Source of the DNA: Lingula anatina
Taxonomy: Eukaryota; Brachiopoda; Lingulata; Lingulida; Lingulidae
Reading direction: 5' to 3'
Assembly: GCF_001039355.2 (NCBI RefSeq)
Contig: NW_019773560.1
Coordinates: 1-64,000, forward strand
Length of the DNA: 64,000 nucleotides
The translations under genes and the position numbers were made by a program. Shown here piece after piece: positions 47,360 through 58,878 of the stretch. The notes beneath the pieces were generated by a model that saw nothing but the letters and a program-made list of their open reading frames with translations, had not been told where the DNA came from and ran no database searches. The stretch's first letter is position 1, and every line of letters begins with the position of its first letter.

Positions 47360-48271
47360 TCAATAGTTCTGCTTCGTTTTATCAACCATAGGTGGAGCAG
47401 GCGTTAAGTCTGCAAAACTGTTTCTTGGTGTATAAGCGAAATTGTGCACGGGATAAGTATTAAAGTCTACAGCTGCCTTTGCAATGCTGTTACTTTTTGC
47501 CACCTCTTCTATACATGTGTCCTGTCTCTTAACTTCCGCAGCTTCGGAATTTCTCTTCATCACACGTAAGAGGATATCATTTTCCGAAGCCAAATGGCCA
47601 CAGAAATGTGTGCGCATTGTAAAGGTTCCCTGTCGCATACGGCACATAAAGCATGTTCTACCACTGGGTACCTCTTGTAGCGGTGTACGCTCCATTGGGA
47701 GAGACAGGAGGTCCCAAATTAACTGCTCTTCTATCTTCTTCGGCGCACAAAGTAATTTGGGGCTCACGTGTATGCCAGCGTAGGCGCGCCTGTGTCCTTC
47801 CTCGTAGCGGCAACGCTTTCTCGTTCGGCTGCAGTCCACGCAGGAGAAGTGCCCCAGCACGTCGCAGTAATGTCCAGTTTCTATGACCCAAGGACAGGAG
47901 CTGGTCATGCGATGGCACACAGGCGGAAAAGTGAGGTTTTGAAGTCTTGAGTTACCTACGCTACCCCCGCGAACGCCTTTCGCGCTGTTCGCGTGGCACG
48001 GAATCACTTTGACGCGCCCAGCTTCTTTGGCGTTGTTCAAGGCCACAAATCTGGACTCGAAGTCCGGCTTGGCAATAACCTGGCCGAATTTTGACGGCAA
48101 TCTGTATTTTCTGCGGTTTCTATACAGATTTTCTCGCCCATCCTTGAACTGTTCGAAGGCCAGATCACCTATAAGGCTGCAGATGTGAGCTTTTGACTGG
48201 CCCAGTCGATGTTTTCTTGGTTGTGAAGCAAAAACTGGTGATTTTCCCACTTGCTGAAATGTGGTATCCAT
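47360..48271 (-). CDS. Unrecognised Cys-rich protein, single coding exon
   Basis: The first ATG that begins a complete frame after a good acceptor (TTTCAG before 48304) is at 48271, giving 303 residues and a TGA at 47362-47360. The frame is open farther left only without an ATG, so the longer version is not preferred. The N-terminal third is basic. The middle has a cysteine cluster (CPWV...CDVLGHFSCVDC...KRC), and near residue 230 is CFMC-x11-FCGH, spaced like a zinc-binding module. The C-terminal tail is polar. There is no signal peptide or membrane segment. The coding region is more GC-rich than its neighbours. I do not recognise the family. A nuclear or ciliary role would be a guess, so none is assigned. 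Confidence 0.72.
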   Translation of the reverse strand: MDTTFQQVGKSPVFASQPRKHRLGQSKAHICSLIGDLAFEQFKDGRENLYRNRRKYRLPSKFGQVIAKPDFESRFVALNNAKEAGRVKVIPCHANSAKGVRGGSVGNSRLQNLTFPPVCHRMTSSCPWVIETGHYCDVLGHFSCVDCSRTRKRCRYEEGHRRAYAGIHVSPKLLCAPKKIEEQLIWDLLSLPMERTPLQEVPSGRTCFMCRMRQGTFTMRTHFCGHLASENDILLRVMKRNSEAAEVKRQDTCIEEVAKSNSIAKAAVDFNTYPVHNFAYTPRNSFADLTPAPPMVDKTKQNY

Positions 48272-48304
48272 TTTTCTTGAAACATCTAGAGTGAGCTTTA
48301 ACCT

Positions 48305-50400
48305 CTGAAAGAAAAGTTGATATATGGGGTCACTTGACATATAAAATAGCCATATGGCAATAATGTGTGATTTATCCAGCTTCAACCAGTATATTGAGCA
48401 GTAAACAGGCTGTAACTTTGTGACTTGACATATTCAATTGCATTTTTTCATTTATTTTCAGAAGAGCCATATGGCTTGCATTTGATAAGTTATGAAAAAG
48501 AAAAACCCTCAAAAAGTATCTCTAAACAAAGGATGTTTGACTTGGAAGTTATGACAAAAGTCAATAAGAATATTCTTATGACTCAGTCTATTTAGATACT
48601 TATCGTTCTTTTTCCCCTTTTATAAATTTGAATTGACCTTGAAATTTACCAGTATTTAGGAGAGAACACCCACAGGCCCTGATGGCTTGTTTAGAAGGTG
48701 ATTGCTTCAGTGGGACATTTACCTGATGCTCAGCTGCTGCATTCTTGTAATAAAAGAGATAATGAACACGGAAGCGCGTACACACACACACACACACACA
48801 CACACAACCAGAGAGAGAGAGAGAGAGAGCTAAGACCAAAAACTTATGTAAGCCTTGAAGCTAATCCTTTTTTACTTATATCTTTGATGTAAGCGCTATT
48901 GAATATATTTACTGAGAGCACTCCGTTTAAGGGATCTTGGATATTAACGAAAAACTCCAAAACTAATGCAGCTAATGAAATTTCCTATTAACTTAAAGAT
49001 AAGATCTAGCAAGCCAAACAATTTTTCAAAGTTTGTAGTCACAGTGTAACACGAGTGACGTAATATCAGCGTTTTGAGGCTAAAATTGTCTTTTTTTTAA
49101 TCAAGAATTTCTCTTAAACAAAAAGCCCTATTAATACGATTGAAATAGCTATCTAAAAGTTAGCACAAACTCCAGTGATCTCTGTCAGGATTTTCTCTTT
49201 TTATTTTTGCTTTTGATTCTCTTCAGCTTTATAAATCCACAGATAAACGGTAAAACAATCTGGCAGAGATGTACTGAGTTATGCTAAGATACACACCAAT
49301 ACCACATATTTATCTGTGATATACACGACAAATCTTGTCTGTTGTTACGGTAGCGAAATTTATCACCGGTGCAACTGATGTCGGACATAGATGACATATG
49401 TATGTACATAAACGCTTGTAAACAGTTTCCCACGACCACTACAGTTAGAATTTTTAGCATGAAGTGTATTTAGTTCTTGTATATGCGAACAACAACAAAT
49501 CACCAGAGCTTAGCTGTTTAGCGTTCCTGTACCCTTATAACTCTCTCGTTTGAGATTATATTGTGACTTGTTACATGAAGTTGCAAACCAAAAAAAAAAA
49601 AAGGAGCTTTTTCATTTTTTACGCATTTTAAAACTCACCTTGTTCTCCAACAAAAATGCTTCGTTGTGGGACAAAACTAAGATTGCAAGAGATTTATTTC
49701 AAGTCTTTGGTTGCTGTCATATAAATTAAACGTTTATCATTAGCATTTCGCAAGATTACTTTCAGACTTTATCGCCAATGATTAGGATTAGCAAACAGTT
49801 GTTGCAGTCAATCATACGCTTAACTATTGACACTGTACAAAGAATATGTATGAATTGTCACTTTATCAAAATGCTATAAAGTTGCCATTTTTCTCTCTCT
49901 TGGTAACGCTCTATATTACACACTACTTTGTCTTTTAACAAGGTACATTCCTTTTTTCAGTTAGGCAGCCGCACTTTTTATCCCCCACCCCTCTCTCTCT
50001 CCCTCTCTCTCCCCCCTCTCTCTATTTTTTTCTTTTTCTCTCCTTAGTTAATCACGTTGCAGACTCTATTGTTTTCATCCTCCTCAAAATGGCAATATCC
50101 ATTATTTTTCGAGAACTAAAGCGGTTATGCAATTATAAAAAAGAAAAGAACTTTACGATCTCTTAACTAAGGATTTTCAAAGGCGGAAAAATTGTGCACT
50201 TTAAATGAAGGAAGGCAGTTATTTCAGACAAAAGCAACTTGTTTAGAAAATACTTATTCAGCATTGAGGTCATGTGTGATTATATATCATAAACAACATG
50301 CCTATATTTCTATCACGTAAAGGTCACAGAACAAAGCCGGCTAGAATTAGAATATCAATAGCGCGTTATCGTTGATTAACTTGGTAAGCTTTCAGCACAC
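48305..50400. other. Spacer with microsatellites between two head-to-head genes
   Basis: This holds the upstream region of the minus-strand Cys-rich gene and the distal region of the plus-strand gene. An (AC)n run at 48779-48806 is followed by (GA)n at 48811-48829, and a CT-rich stretch lies near 49988-50045. No exon is supported. A non-coding first exon of the Cys-rich gene must lie here but cannot be placed. Confidence 0.55.
48779..48829. repeat. Compound (AC)n-(GA)n microsatellite
   Basis: About 14 AC units, four other bases, then about 9 GA units. It is non-coding. Confidence 0.9.
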
Positions 50401-50460
50401 TCCGCCATATTGTTTAGCTGTTGCTAGGGGTAAGGGGTCGCCCCATTCATACTTAGCAAC
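50401..50460 (+). promoter_or_regulatory. Candidate promoter elements of the 550-aa gene
   Basis: TCCGCCATATTG (50401-50412) resembles a YY1 site. GTTGCTAG (50420-50427) and the inverted TTAGCAAC (50453-50460) resemble two RFX/X-box half sites. They lie about 270-330 bp before the ATG. This rests on motif shape only. Confidence 0.35.
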
Positions 50461-50727
50461 CTATGCGCTTTGTGCTTAAGTTGACGGTATTATGTGGAGT
50501 ATTGGCCGAGAATGTGATGTTAATGCCTGCGCAAATACATGGCTGGCGAATGAGAAATAGGCTTCAAAACGCATAAGTTTGAGGCAATCATCTTAGCGTA
50601 ACATGTAAACGGACTTGCAGTATCGAGGAGAGCTCAGTCGATGGTCAACTAGGAGAGATTAACACCTGTGAGGGGTGTTAGACTTAACAAGTTGCTCCTA
50701 AAAACATTTAACCTTTTTCTGCTCAAG

Positions 50728-52380
50728 ATGGCGGAACCTGGGGATGGTTGTAAGGTTGAGAGTCGGAGGCAAGACGCGTTCATGGCCATCGGAAAGGGAA
50801 TACGGCCTCCCGAGGGTCGCCAACCGAATCCCTCCAGCGTCCCAGACCTCCCAGTGGTGGAACTGAAACCTTTCGTTCAAAAGGAGTGGAGGCGGGCAAA
50901 AAGTTTGCCAAACTACTGGGAGACGAAAATGTTACGTTTTGCAGCACAAGAGAATGAGGCGGCCGCTGCTGCGGCTATGGCAGTTCATAAAATGGAATTC
51001 ATCGCACAGAGGGAACTAATGAGTAACATGCTCGGTTCCATAGGCGGAGGTTCCACGCACCGCGAACACGAGAAGACATTTATCTCAGAGGAGGATGAGC
51101 AGGAGGACAAGAATATTAACTCTGCTCGGAGTAGCAGTAATGTCAGTCCCCGTGGCTACAGCAGCCCTCGGGCTCACACCAAAGATATGTTTCAAAAGTT
51201 GCCAAAATTCGGTTTCGCTACAAAACCGGACCGAGAGAAATCGACTCTGTCTGAAATTCAAACTGGCAGGAGCGAAAATATCTCTTACAGTTTTCTAAAG
51301 AAATCCATGAGTGATGAAGATATAGCCAAACAGCAGATGATTCGGTTGTCGGGTCGGAGAGTTAGACCCGGCCTAACGTTCAAATCTCTGCCGGCGAGCC
51401 TATACACCTCCTACCAGAGATCGTACACCATGCCGCCTACGTCCATGACAAACGAACTAGACTATATAGCCCGAAGTATATACGGAGCTTCTACTCCCAT
51501 GACTATGGGAGACTACGGCAAAAGTATCCCGGAGTTCCCACACACACCGTACACATACGATGGAAACTTTTCTAGATCTCACACTCTTCCTTTGATAGAA
51601 ATAAGAAACACTCCTTTGAAATTAAGGAAAAAATTCCAGCAGCAGCAACAACTTTTTAGACAACATCGCCGAAAACATCAGCAAAGAAATCCTGATTATG
51701 ACGCGTATAGAACCGGGGGTATACAGAATACCTTACAGGTAATGAACGAAACTGGTCGACCTTTAGGGATCGAACAGCAACTGACATTGGAAATGAAGTC
51801 AACTTTAGAGCAGTTAAGGAAGACCAAAACTGCATACCCCCCACCCCCGTCTCTCGCGGGCTCCGTCAGGGCGGGACAGCCAAGATTTACATCGGGGGTC
51901 CCTACCCCGGGGGAGATGATGCTCATACAGGGGCAAAAATCAAATCAAAAGAAAGGACGCTCAGAAATAGAAGCAATCTCCACATCGCGGGATTATATTG
52001 ATGAAAACAATGACCGTGGTGCCCAAGAATCTCGGAGCAAAATGGACAATCATGACTCTGGTATACAAAGTCCAGTAGACGGTCACGCGGACGACGATCA
52101 CTTAGCTCATGCTCAACTTTTATCAAACGACCTAGGCGCTCGTCTGGAAGAACTCGCTGTCGAGGACGCTCAAAAAGCAGACGATTTAGAAATTGACGTT
52201 ATCCCGGTAGATAATAATGGTGATGACGGCGATCCGATTGAAGGCGAACGCGCAGCTTCTGCTGCTAAATCTCATGTCACCAGTAAGACATTCATAACAA
52301 ACAAGGATACCCCAACAAACACACCAAGACCAGTTAGCAGTAGCACAGACCTTCCCATTGAATTATCAGGTGATAACTGA
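50728..52380 (+). CDS. Unrecognised 550-aa low-complexity protein, single exon
   Basis: The ATG at 50728 lies in CAAGATGGCGG, a strong initiation context. The frame continues 20 codons upstream but has no ATG there, only a GTG. The protein has no signal peptide or membrane segment. From the N-terminus it shows a Trp/Lys-rich stretch (KEWRRAKSLPNYWETKM, near 52-68), an Ala run (about 78-83), acidic and Ser-rich segments, a Tyr-rich middle, a Gln/His/Arg-rich stretch (about 307-325), a proline patch and a very acidic C-terminal quarter. Most of it is probably disordered. No catalytic motif or known domain is visible, so no function is assigned. It is a complete, intronless coding region among intron-rich genes. 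ATTAAA at 52950-52955 may end the transcript. Confidence 0.8.
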   Translation: MAEPGDGCKVESRRQDAFMAIGKGIRPPEGRQPNPSSVPDLPVVELKPFVQKEWRRAKSLPNYWETKMLRFAAQENEAAAAAAMAVHKMEFIAQRELMSNMLGSIGGGSTHREHEKTFISEEDEQEDKNINSARSSSNVSPRGYSSPRAHTKDMFQKLPKFGFATKPDREKSTLSEIQTGRSENISYSFLKKSMSDEDIAKQQMIRLSGRRVRPGLTFKSLPASLYTSYQRSYTMPPTSMTNELDYIARSIYGASTPMTMGDYGKSIPEFPHTPYTYDGNFSRSHTLPLIEIRNTPLKLRKKFQQQQQLFRQHRRKHQQRNPDYDAYRTGGIQNTLQVMNETGRPLGIEQQLTLEMKSTLEQLRKTKTAYPPPPSLAGSVRAGQPRFTSGVPTPGEMMLIQGQKSNQKKGRSEIEAISTSRDYIDENNDRGAQESRSKMDNHDSGIQSPVDGHADDDHLAHAQLLSNDLGARLEELAVEDAQKADDLEIDVIPVDNNGDDGDPIEGERAASAAKSHVTSKTFITNKDTPTNTPRPVSSSTDLPIELSGDN

Positions 52381-55300
52381 TTACTAATGACGAAGGCTGT
52401 TGCTGTGATATCTGTTGTATACATATGATAATACGTTTCAGTATTAGAAATGGAGATTCATCTTCACATTTTCGTTTTTTTTTTCTTGTTTCTTTCCCTT
52501 TTTTTTACATTTAGAGGGGAGTGGGGAGGATGCATTTTTGGTATATAAACATAATCAGTGTAAATGAAGTATGATATTTTGTGTGACTGATATTAAGCTC
52601 AAGTTTGATTATTTTCCCTTTTTTGTAGATGACTAGTTAGCATTTATGTACAAAGAAAAAGCGACAAGATTCAGTTTTCGCTATCAAAGGTGCAGAACAT
52701 TACACCGATTCGCGTGCCAATTTTTTATGTTTTGTATCACGAGCTGTGTTCACAGGTTTCTTTTTCACCTCTTTTCTATTTAAATTTTGACGACTTATCT
52801 TTAATTGTTTCGGATTATGCTTAAACATGACAATGACCTTTTCAGTATGTACATGTATAATATGCCAACAGGATTTTTACCTACCTAGCACCTGTGCCAA
52901 TCATTTTGTGTTTGTGATGTCACTAGCACATGACACATGTCATGCTTCAATTAAAAAAGAACAATTTATGTTACAGACATCGTGTTAAGATGCATTTACA
53001 ATGCATAATTTTGTTTTAGTTTTATTTCTGGAAAATCAATCTTGTTTTCATTTTTTAGAATTTCTGTTAAAAATGACACGAAAGAGCGAATCTGAATAGT
53101 AAGGCAAAGTAATATGGACAATTTTAAAATTATACGGGTCACTTTGAAATTAATGTTATTAATGATAGAATATGGATCGTTTGGTTGATATGAAATTAAT
53201 TTCAACTTACTCGAACAACTCTTAAATGTCAAGAATCCCATCGAAAGGAAGACCAGGAAAAGAAGTTTGAAATCAGACACATTTGAGGGAATTAAGCATT
53301 CGAACAATTGATAGGTTTGATTAATAATTCAGCGGTTCACACAAAACGTTAATTATAGCAAATTGTGATTGCAGTTACCGCCATTGATTAGCGATACTTT
53401 CTCACAGAGGTATGCCAGCAGAAGCAAATGGCCACTTGTGTTGAATCATATGAATTACGCATGTTAGCCAAAGCATAGGTCTGGTTGAGCTTGTCTAATG
53501 AAACTTTGAAATCTTGATCTTCCATTGTGTAATTAGGTTGTGAAAAGCCATGACATTTACTCGTGTACGTGAATTGTCCGTCCTCAGAAACTGTGATATG
53601 ACGACATTCAGTTATTGAATATTAAATTATGCAACCTTTATCGTTTGTCTTCTGTTTTTGTATCTTGTCTAAAAGGTTTGAAATCAGATTCTTGGGTTCA
53701 AAGGACTATTTCATGCACAATGTCATCGTAGCAGCAGTAGTAGTGGCAGTGACATTTAGCGGCAACAATATATAGTTACAAGTAGCAGCTTCAAATTGCA
53801 ATGTTGGCATAAACGTGCGGCAACGAAGACCAAGTTAGCTCGCAGTGTATGTCGAATAAGGATTAAAATTAAAATCTTTAAAACGCCACGGACTCTAAGC
53901 AGCCTTCTCAATACATTATCTATTGATAAGATTTCCATATATTATTAAATGAAACGAAACATGCGTTTTGATAAGAAAGGTCCAGGACCCAGGGCTACGA
54001 GAAGCATTTTGCCAAAACGTAAGGTAACTGCCATGGTCACTATTGTAGTTGAGACAAACGGGAGCCTAGGGATATGGGCTATCAGTTTGTCTCATACCGT
54101 TCCATTTTCCTAGTACAATATTTGACGAGAACATTGCATTAAAAAGCCGGAAACGTCAGATTTCATCTCCAAGGCATGTGCATTTGCGTCAATGTTTTGC
54201 GCAATTATTGTAATTTATACAAAACACAATGCCTTTTGCATTAAAGATATTGGAATAGTCGCGGTCTTGTTCTGTTACGTGCACAGTAACAAAGCAACAC
54301 TGACATTTCACCTTTCAGTGGCTATGTTAATAAATACTGATTCAACACGGCTAATTGATCTCTGCTTGGAGGAAGGGGCAGAGTTAATAAATCGAAACAG
54401 TAGTTCAAATATAAGAACAAGACCATGCTTTCGACCATTATAAAACTGATGCAACTTTCGATCGCCCCTCAAAAAATAAATCTCACTGCAGTATGCATTA
54501 TTTGATGAAGGTCCGTTTATTGTTCAGCCAACGTCAATATTGAATTGAAACAAAGTCCAGACTAACATGCCGGTATATGGTAAGAAAACATTCCCAAGGC
54601 CATTTATTTTCACATTTTCAGCGTTATTTGTCGTGGACCACATCATCGTCTGTCAGAACTGAATTGATGTAATTTTTTAGCAGTTTCCTTCTGGGGAATT
54701 CTCATGGATGAGACGCTCAATTTATTGCAGTTCACTCGGAAATGTAGATGAAATGCTGTAAGATTGATTGTAGCCTTGTTGAAGTAATAAAAACACACTG
54801 GAGTGCAACTAAAATATTATTTTGTTATTCCGACATTTCATTAGAAAAATGTATTGATTCGACGCATCACTATATGAGGGCCCATAAACATCAAGGTACA
54901 AATAAACGCAACGCAAAACTCTCGGAAGATACATTAAAATCGATTTCTTTTATAATTTGAAAATATGTTTCATAACAATTTCGATCGATTTTTGTATTAT
55001 CTCAAATGGAGTGGAGTTTATTAGCCGTGTGTCTCCAAGATCTGCGGAAATAAAGGAACAATGGTGCTCTGCTTAACAGCTGCTCCTCATATATTGTTAA
55101 GTGAGTGCACTCCAGCACAAGAGAACGCAATTAAAGAAACGTGTCCTTGTGTACATAAAACACGTGGAAAAAGTGCAAAATATTGTACAAAACTAGTGAA
55201 AATTTCCCTTTGTGTTTTACTCTTGTCTCGGTAGCTCGATTTATTGGCATATCTATCCTGCGTCCACTGTCATTTTTGCAAATTGATATCAGTTAAACTA

Positions 55301-58300
55301 AGGAGTTATAAAACTCGTATTGTAAAAGCTAAGCGTCTGAAGCGTTTGGTGCTTTGCTAAAATAAGCGCAGACGACAGAACTAACACCTCTTTGAGCTGT
55401 TGGGGAAAATGTAAAACTGGTATCCAAGGTCAAAATGTCGTGGGCCTTGGCCTTGCAAATCAGTTCTAATTTCTAGCACTGTCGAGCAGACATGTTCCCA
55501 GTCCTTGTCATACTATCAATTCAAATTCCCAAAATGGCGAGATACATTGAATGTTTACCATCATATCAAGAATGACATTAAACTCGGAAAAGGAAATTCA
55601 AAGACAAAAAGAGGAAACTGGAAGCACCGTTATTCTGATAGGGTAAAACGTTTTTTTTTAACCCAGGACAAACATATAGCCTAGTGGTCTGGGTTGGAAA
55701 AGGGTTTATGGAATTTGGGCAGTTGTGTTGAATTACATTTGTGAATAAATGCACCGTATCTCATAATGATTGGGCAATGTAAACGACGTAATTTTCAGCG
55801 AGTCTGTAAATGCGTAATAGGAACTACTGCAATTCGGGGTGAAAATTATTAGGAACAAAGCAAGCTTTTTGTTTCTACAATTAATAACATTTTATGTTTA
55901 CCACGAGGTACTGGCACTTCCCTTGTAAATGATGTCACGGTCAGTTACCTATTAGGTCACAAAATATGGTATGTTATTCAAGTGCAATACTATATACTTC
56001 AAACTGACCGTCACCAAACATTTCAAATAAACGTGTATTTGAAAGGAAAACAGAGAACACCGCACACGAATAAACAATAAATAACCCGTGAACGGATCTT
56101 TTGCGTACATCTTTTATTTGGAACACACAAGCGAAAAATGAGTGACTTATTACAATAACAATAACACCTTTTCGCAAGGTGCAACATTTTAATGAAGGGC
56201 CGTGCCTAACGGCGTAAATACTGTGCTGACGCGGTAATAATAACCCAAGAGGCGATATGGGGATTAAGGTTTAATTCATTAGCACTTTCGAACGTGTTTT
56301 CCTAAGTAAGTAGTGTTTTTCAAGCAAGGGTTGACGACGCCTCGCATGGAATGCGCTCGTTTTACACCTTTTGGGCCATATTTTGTCAGTTTCTTTAAAT
56401 TTGTTGGTCTAGCTCGCTCTCCCCGATTTTCTCAATTGTAATCTTATTTTACACAAGATGTATCAAGGTTTCTATCATAGATGTCGAAGCCTTTCTCCTT
56501 TATCACTGACAACTAAATTTAATGACAAATTAATACCCCCTTCTGCCTAGAGGAAATGCTCCGAAAACACACCGAGCGTAGAAAGTAAGGACTTAAACGG
56601 CGAATTTTATTTACCAGTTTGTCACAAGTGAAGACTACAGAAAGCACACGTGTCTTTAGACAGGTTGGGGAACTTATTAAATATTTGCTGACCACTCAAC
56701 CTTCATAGATAATGGACAGAGATTGTAATACGCTGGACATTGGCTGAAAAGAAAAGTAGTGAATTTAAACAAATACTATCCGCATCAGGGGGTATGTTCG
56801 GAGACTTAAGTAGAACACACCTTGTTTGAAAAATATCACTAATGCCCCTGATTCTACATCAGGCAAAATGTAAGATGTTTTTCGTATGATTGAGTATTTT
56901 TCTAGAATATCTCATTCGGGTTTTTCTGAAATGAAATATTTGCTCAACGTATTCCCATAACAAATGAGAAGGTTCTACATGCTTTTGGCATGTAGGGCAC
57001 ATGGACAGGAGGGGTTGCCAAGAGCCGGTGAGTTGCATCATCAAACTTGTAATATTCTCTGCAGCTCAATTAGTGAAATGCTCCTAAAATATTAATTAGT
57101 TATTCTTTTGGGGAAATAACGCTCTCAGACACCTTGCCTTTGCTGAGTATGAACTCCTCACTTTATATCCTGTCAGTACTCTGTGTCTCCACGCATTTCT
57201 TTCTTTTTTGTTGGGGAAAATATTATTTTTTTAACTTTAAAAGAGAACCACACAGCGTGTAAATTCCAGTTTACTTATAACTGATTAAACGTAAACAAGA
57301 TTTTCCTCTGTCTTTATTTGCAAATAAAAAATTAATGGAATATTCACTGAAATGCTAAGAGTGCTACTTTAAAATGGCAGACTTAAATTCATGTTGTCAT
57401 GTAACACCATTATCCAGTAATTTATCCATTAGAATATCTTGAAATACTAATTCTGTTGCACAGGTTAGACTTATTATATATTTATGTATGCTTGATAGCA
57501 TCACCTTGAACTCGTATCATCTGGCATTTCAGTTTATTTTTGTTCGTAATGGGCCCTTTGACTCGGAGCGACCTGGCTTATTTAGAAAACCTTGAAGCGT
57601 GCCGAGGCAGAAAAAGAAAACAGCAGATCAAATTTATTCACAAACAAATATGTCAATGGTAAAACATGGACTTTTTCGGCCAACAAAGGCCTCTACACTA
57701 TTCTAGGACTGTTTTGATTCAAAATAGGGTGACTCCTTTTTTTCCAAAATAAGAATGTGTTTGTAAGGACAACATATATACATTTCACTGTGCACCTGGC
57801 ACAACTAACACAATAAAAAGAACGACATCCATTCTGAAAAATCTAGCTATTATTTCATGCTCAAAAATAGGAGGCTGATTTTATCAAGGAATAAAACACT
57901 ACCCGAGTGATCAATACACCGATGAGGTTGATATGATCAAGGGGTATTTATCTAGTTTTTTAAACGACTTAAAATACGAACTTCGACTGGCCTTAACTCA
58001 CAATGTCAGAGGATTTGTATCAGACTGAAATTAATGATGACCTCGCGAAATTTAATGTTCTTTATTCTTTAAACAGGTGCAGTTAAGTTCTTGGAAGGAG
58101 TTTAAGTGCATAGCTGTTCTGTTGCAGTTTGCAGTAGAAACACGTCATATACCGCCTTGCACCAGATTTTACCGATATGAATGAAGTGAATACATGTAAT
58201 AATGTATGTACCTCAAATGTATCCTGATTTTAAGATACATTTCGATAACGTAAAGCCTCCCTTTCGTCTTTGGGTATATTTTGGTTTCTTTTTTTGACTA

Positions 58301-58649
58301 ATGTAAAATAAAATAAAAAAAGTGTTTTAAAATGACTAAAATGGTCTTTTAAGAACATTTTTGATTGCTGCTTTTTGTTTTCTGATTTATTGGCGTTGGT
58401 GCATGTAGTCAGGAAGTAGGCCCTTAGGGGCGGAGAGAAGCCAGCACTGTTGTGCAAGGATCTGGATTTTTCTTGTAAAAACGAACAAACCAAAGTGATC
58501 ACTAATTATGAATAAGTCAATTTTATTATGTTCATTTTTAACAAATAGATGATGTCATGATTAATTGAGCAATGATTAGGCTATATCATAAAGTTAATCG
58601 CAGTTTATATAGGTTAGAAGTCCTAGAAAGATCTAGTCCGTTTCACTTG
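52381..58649. other. Gene-free region (3' UTR of the 550-aa gene, then spacer)
   Basis: The first 500-600 bp are the likely 3' UTR. From about 53 to 58.5 kb I see no supported exon, RNA gene or transposon; the short frames are scattered and lack splice context. A small hairpin is at 54050-54094. TTTATT at 58522-58527 is AATAAA on the minus strand and could end the CIMAP1-like transcript. Confidence 0.5.
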
Positions 58650-58652
58650 TTA

Positions 58653-58878
58653 CACCCCATTTCCATAGATTTTTAGATCGATCTATCCCTGTGGGGAGTC
58701 TCACTAGATTACTGTCAGCTTGGCCGGCTTAAGCGTCTGTCCCGCCTACTAAAAGCTGTAAGGGGGTAATTAACTATGGTGCCCGTTCGGCTGACTGCAA
58801 TTTAGCGTGAACCCCCAGGGAGTTAGGTCGATCTAAATCTTAATCTCTAGATCGATCTAAATCTCTGGGAAAGCACTC
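58653..58878. mobile_element. TTA-flanked foldback MITE, family A copy 5, abutting the CIMAP1-like stop codon
   Basis: A 226-bp element between TTA (58650-58652) and TTA (58879-58881). The ends CACCCCATTTCCATAG and CTCTGGGAAAGCACTC are those of the family. It shares internal blocks with 41420-41634 in inverted order. The right-hand TTA, read on the minus strand, is the TAA stop of the CIMAP1-like gene. Confidence 0.82.

Noticed and set aside
47484-47950. Plus-strand frames opposite the Cys-rich gene
   Set aside because: Several frames stay open by chance because the stretch is GC-rich. The minus-strand frame is three times longer and has splice and polyadenylation context.
48272-48385. 38-codon N-terminal extension of the Cys-rich protein
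   Set aside because: It would need a non-ATG start, and it crosses a good splice acceptor (TTTCAG before 48304).
50668-50727. 20-codon N-terminal extension of the 550-aa protein
   Set aside because: It begins with GTG. The ATG at 50728 has a strong context.
54050-54094. Small hairpin, TGAGACAAAC with GTTTGTCTCA
   Set aside because: A 10-bp stem with a loose 25-base loop is too weak to call a microRNA or another RNA gene.
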